Source: Trujillonella endophytica
Lineage (GTDB): Bacteria; Actinomycetota; Actinomycetes; Mycobacteriales; Geodermatophilaceae
Length of the DNA: 64,000 nt
Direction: 5' to 3'
Assembly: GCF_019799905.1 (NCBI RefSeq)
Contig: NZ_JABGCI010000001.1
Span: 1,322,483-1,386,482 of the forward strand
Part shown: positions 58,827 through 64,000 of the stretch, one piece after another
Position numbering within the stretch: the stretch's first letter is position 1
How the letters are laid out: the number at the start of each line of letters is the position of its first letter
The notes under the pieces: generated by a model
What the model was told of the DNA's origin: nothing
Databases searched by the model: none
What the model saw: the letters and a program-made list of their open reading frames with translations, nothing else
Program-made: the position numbers and the translations under genes

Positions 58827-61123
58827 ATGTCCGCACCCACCACCCAGAACACCGGCACTGCCGAGTTCGACCCCGAGGACGGGGTCACCACCGCCACCGC
58901 GGTCATCGACAACGGCAGCTTCGGCAGCCGCACCGTCACCTTCGAGACCGGCCGCTTCGCCCGCCAGGCCGCCGGCTCCGTCGTCGTCACCCACGGCGAC
59001 ACCCTGCTGCTCTCGGCCACCACGGCCGGCAAGCAGCCCAAGGAGCACTTCGACTTCTTCCCGCTGACGGTGGACGTCGAGGAGCGGATGTACGCCGCCG
59101 GGCGCATCCCCGGGTCGTTCTTCCGCCGCGAGGGCCGGCCGTCCGAGGACGCGATCCTCACCTGCCGGCTGATCGACCGCCCGCTGCGGCCCACCTTCGC
59201 CAAGGGCCTGCGCAACGAGGTCCAGGTCGTCATCACCGTCATGTCGCTGGACCCGCAGCACCTCTACGACGTGCTGGCCATCAACGGCGCCTCGGCGTCG
59301 ACCCAGCTGTCGGGCCTGCCGTTCTCCGGCCCGATCGGCGGCACCCGCGTCGCGCTCATCCGCGGCCAGTGGGTCGCCTTCCCGACGCACACGGAGCTCG
59401 AGGAGGCCGTGTTCGACATGGTCGTGGCCGGGCGGGTCCTGCCCGACGGCGACGTGGCGATCATGATGGTCGAGGCCGAGGCGACGCAGCGGACCATCGA
59501 GCTCGTCGCCGGCGGGGCCACCGCCCCGACCGAGGAGGTCGTGGCCCAGGGCCTCGAGGCCGCCAAGCCGTTCATCAAGGCGCTGTGCGACGCGCAGTCC
59601 GCGCTCGCCGAGAAGGCCGCCAAGCCGGTCGCCGAGTTCCCCCGCTTCCTGGACTACCAGGACGACGTGTACGCCGCCGTCGAGTCCTTCGTCGGGGACC
59701 GGCTGGCCCAGGCGCAGCAGATCGCCGGCAAGCAGGAGCGCGAGGACACCACCGACGCGCTCAAGGACGAGGTCAAGGCCGCGCTCGCCGGCCAGTTCGA
59801 GGGCCGCGACAAGGAGATCTCGGGTGCCTTCCGCGCGCTGACCAAGAAGGTCGTCCGCCAGCGCATCCTCCGCGACAAGGTCCGCATCGACGGTCGCGGC
59901 CTGACCGACATCCGGCCGCTGTCGGCCGAGGTGGAGGTCATCCCGCGCGTCCACGGCTCGGCGCTGTTCGAGCGCGGTGAGACCCAGATCCTGGGCGTCA
60001 CCACGCTGAACATGCTCCGCATGGAGCAGCAGCTCGACACGCTGTCCCCGGAGAACCGCAAGCGCTACATGCACAACTACAACTTCCCGCCGTACTCCAC
60101 CGGCGAGACCGGCCGCGTGGGCTCGCCCAAGCGGCGCGAGATCGGCCACGGCGCGCTCGCCGAGCGCGCGCTGCTGCCGGTGCTGCCCGACCGCGAGGAG
60201 TTCCCCTACGCGATCCGGCAGGTGTCCGAGGCGCTGGGCTCCAACGGCTCGACGTCCATGGGCTCGGTCTGCGCCTCGACCCTGGCGCTGCTCAACGCCG
60301 GTGTGCCGCTGAAGGCCCCGGTCGCCGGCATCGCGATGGGTCTGGTCTCCGACGAGGTCGACGGGAAGACCGAGTACGTCGCCCTGACCGACATCCTCGG
60401 CGCCGAGGACGCGTTCGGTGACATGGACTTCAAGGTCGCCGGCACCAAGGACTTCGTCACCGCCCTCCAGCTGGACACCAAGCTCGACGGCATCCCCTCC
60501 GACGTCCTCGCCGGTGCGCTGACCCAGGCCCGTGCGGCCCGGCTGCACATCCTCGACGTCATGGGCGAGGCCATCGACGGCCCCGACGAGATGAGCCCCT
60601 TCGCGCCGCGGGTCACCACGGTGCGCATCCCGGTCGACAAGATCGGCGCGGTCATCGGCCCCAAGGGCCAGATGATCAACGCGATCCAGGACGAGACCGG
60701 CGCGGACATCACGATCGAGGACGACGGCACGATCTACGTCGGCGCGTCCGACGGCCCCTCGGCCCAGGCCGCGGTGGACCGGATCAACGCCATCGCCAAC
60801 CCGCAGATGCCCAAGGTCGGCGAGCGGTTCCTCGGCACGGTCGTCAAGACCACGCCGTTCGGCGCCTTCGTCTCCCTGCTCCCGGGCAAGGACGGGCTGG
60901 TCCACATCAGCAAGCTCGGTGGCGGCAAGCGCATCGGCAAGGTCGAGGACGTGTGCAACGTCGGGGACAAGCTGCAGGTGGAGATCAGCGACATCGACGC
61001 CCGCGGCAAGATCAGCCTCGTCCCGGTGGCCACGGACGGCGACGGCGACGGCAACGGCGACGGCAGCGGCGCCGCCGAGGCCCCGGCCGAGGCCGCTCCT
61101 GCCGAGGCCGCGCCGCAGGACGC

Positions 61124-61127
<4 letters not shown>
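58827..61127 (+). CDS. pnp: Polyribonucleotide nucleotidyltransferase (PNPase/GPSI)
   Basis: A 766-aa trimeric 3'-5' exoribonuclease that also adds tails. Two RNase PH domains (about 25-160 and 350-560), separated by an all-alpha domain, then KH ([20 protein letters not shown]) and S1 ([33 protein letters not shown]) domains. [27 protein letters not shown] and [27 protein letters not shown] are clear. Acidic GDGDGN repeats and an [13 protein letters not shown] tail close it. ATG has AGGAAGAGG. The stop overlaps the M16 gene (GTGA). Confidence 0.98.
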
Positions 61128-63725
<2,598 letters not shown>

Positions 63726-63729
63726 GCGC

Positions 63730-63764
63730 GGTCCCCGGCCTCCCCGGGAGGGGGCCGGGGGACC
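63730..63764 (+). terminator. Terminator after dapB
   Basis: GGTCCCCGGCC (63730-63740) pairs with GGCCGGGGGACC (63753-63764) with a single bulged G. It separates dapB from the putative rRNA control region. Confidence 0.8.
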
Positions 63765-63791
63765 CCCGTGCAGCACCCCCTCAGGGGCGTG

Positions 63792-64000
63792 TATGGTTCT
63801 CCCTGTTGCCAGTCGGGCCCGCGAGGGCCGCGGAGCGAGCGAGAACCCCCCGGGGTGGCGAGCGTCCGAGACCGGCGTACAGTGGGAAAAGCCGCAGTCG
63901 ACGAAGGCCCCCGGCGGGTCCGGTTCTTCGCGCGTCCGTTCCTTGAGAACTCAACAGCGTGCCGAAAGTCAGTGCCAAGTATTACCCCGTGCACTGCGCA
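63792..64000 (+). promoter_or_regulatory. Putative rRNA operon promoter region and boxA-type leader
   Basis: Two -10-like hexamers, TATGGT (63792-63797) and TACAGT (63878-63883), suggest tandem promoters. Further on, ccttgagaactcaacagcg (from about 63941) is the conserved actinobacterial pre-16S leader sequence that includes the boxA antitermination signal. No protein frame here looks real. The 16S rRNA gene should begin outside the window. Confidence 0.65.

Overview
The window is about 64 kb of very GC-rich DNA (third codon positions almost always G or C) with GTG/ATG/TTG starts, dense GTGA/ATGA stop-start overlaps and many TANNNT -10 hexamers placed 5-9 nt before start codons. Gene content and order are those of an actinobacterium: ftsY; amtB-glnK-glnD; ffh; rpsP-khpA-rimM-trmD-rplS-lepB; rnhB-DUF2469-yraN-comM-dprA-xerC-whiG; rpsB-tsf-pyrH-frr-cdsA-rlmN; dxr-rip1-ispG-GNAT-PBP; rimP-nusA-ylxR-infB-DUF503-rbfA-nrnA-MATE-truB; ribF-rpsO-pnp-M16-dapB. 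Overall style (GC, leaderless promoters, a DUF4439 pair, a recurrent nested palindrome after stop codons) suggests Geodermatophilaceae (Blastococcus, Geodermatophilus or Modestobacter); this is an inference, since no rRNA gene lies inside the window. It reads as conserved chromosomal core with no insertion sequence, prophage or CRISPR array.

Layout. 1-8.4 kb: 3' part of ftsY, a divergently transcribed ECF metal transporter (CbiM/NikM, PDGLE protein, CbiQ, CbiO) and the ammonium module amtB-glnK-glnD. The shared 345-bp control region carries a good match to a Nur (nickel-responsive Fur-family) box over the transporter promoter and a tandem GlnR-type box in front of amtB, so each side has its own regulator. 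8.2-17.7 kb: a small zinc-ribbon protein, ffh, an amidohydrolase that seems to start at CTG, proS, a convergent glyoxalase, then the S16/RimM/TrmD/L19/signal-peptidase block. 17.7-26.6 kb: a gene-poor stretch with a 23-bp tandem repeat, an orphan response regulator with a degenerate receiver, RNase HII, DUF2469, YraN, ComM, DprA, a thioesterase, XerC and a WhiG/FliA sigma factor.

26.6-43.7 kb: an M23-like protein lacking catalytic histidines, rpsB-tsf-pyrH-frr-cdsA, a minus-strand group (SpoU methyltransferase, PPK2, DUF952-GNAT fusion), rlmN with a VIT1-type transporter, then two MEP-pathway enzymes (dxr, ispG) around the site-2 protease rip1, a GNAT and a lipoprotein PBP. 43.7-63.7 kb: hemerythrin and ferritin-like genes, the large rimP-to-truB translation/RNA cluster, a MhuD-like haem-degrading protein, a branched-chain aminotransferase, ribF, rpsO, pnp, an M16 peptidase, a VanZ-like protein and dapB. 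The last 200 bases look like the promoter and boxA-type leader of a ribosomal RNA operon whose 16S gene should begin just outside the window.

The most notable unexplained signal is a family of six ~55-bp nested palindromes, each starting within about 15 nt after a stop codon and in the same orientation as the gene before it. The outer stem differs from copy to copy, but both arms change together, and a bulged A flanked by GG/CC is kept in five of six. This indicates selection on structure. Other points of interest are two CTG starts embedded in CTGA overlaps, widespread leaderless promoters, and hairpin leaders in front of rpsB, rpsO and pnp.
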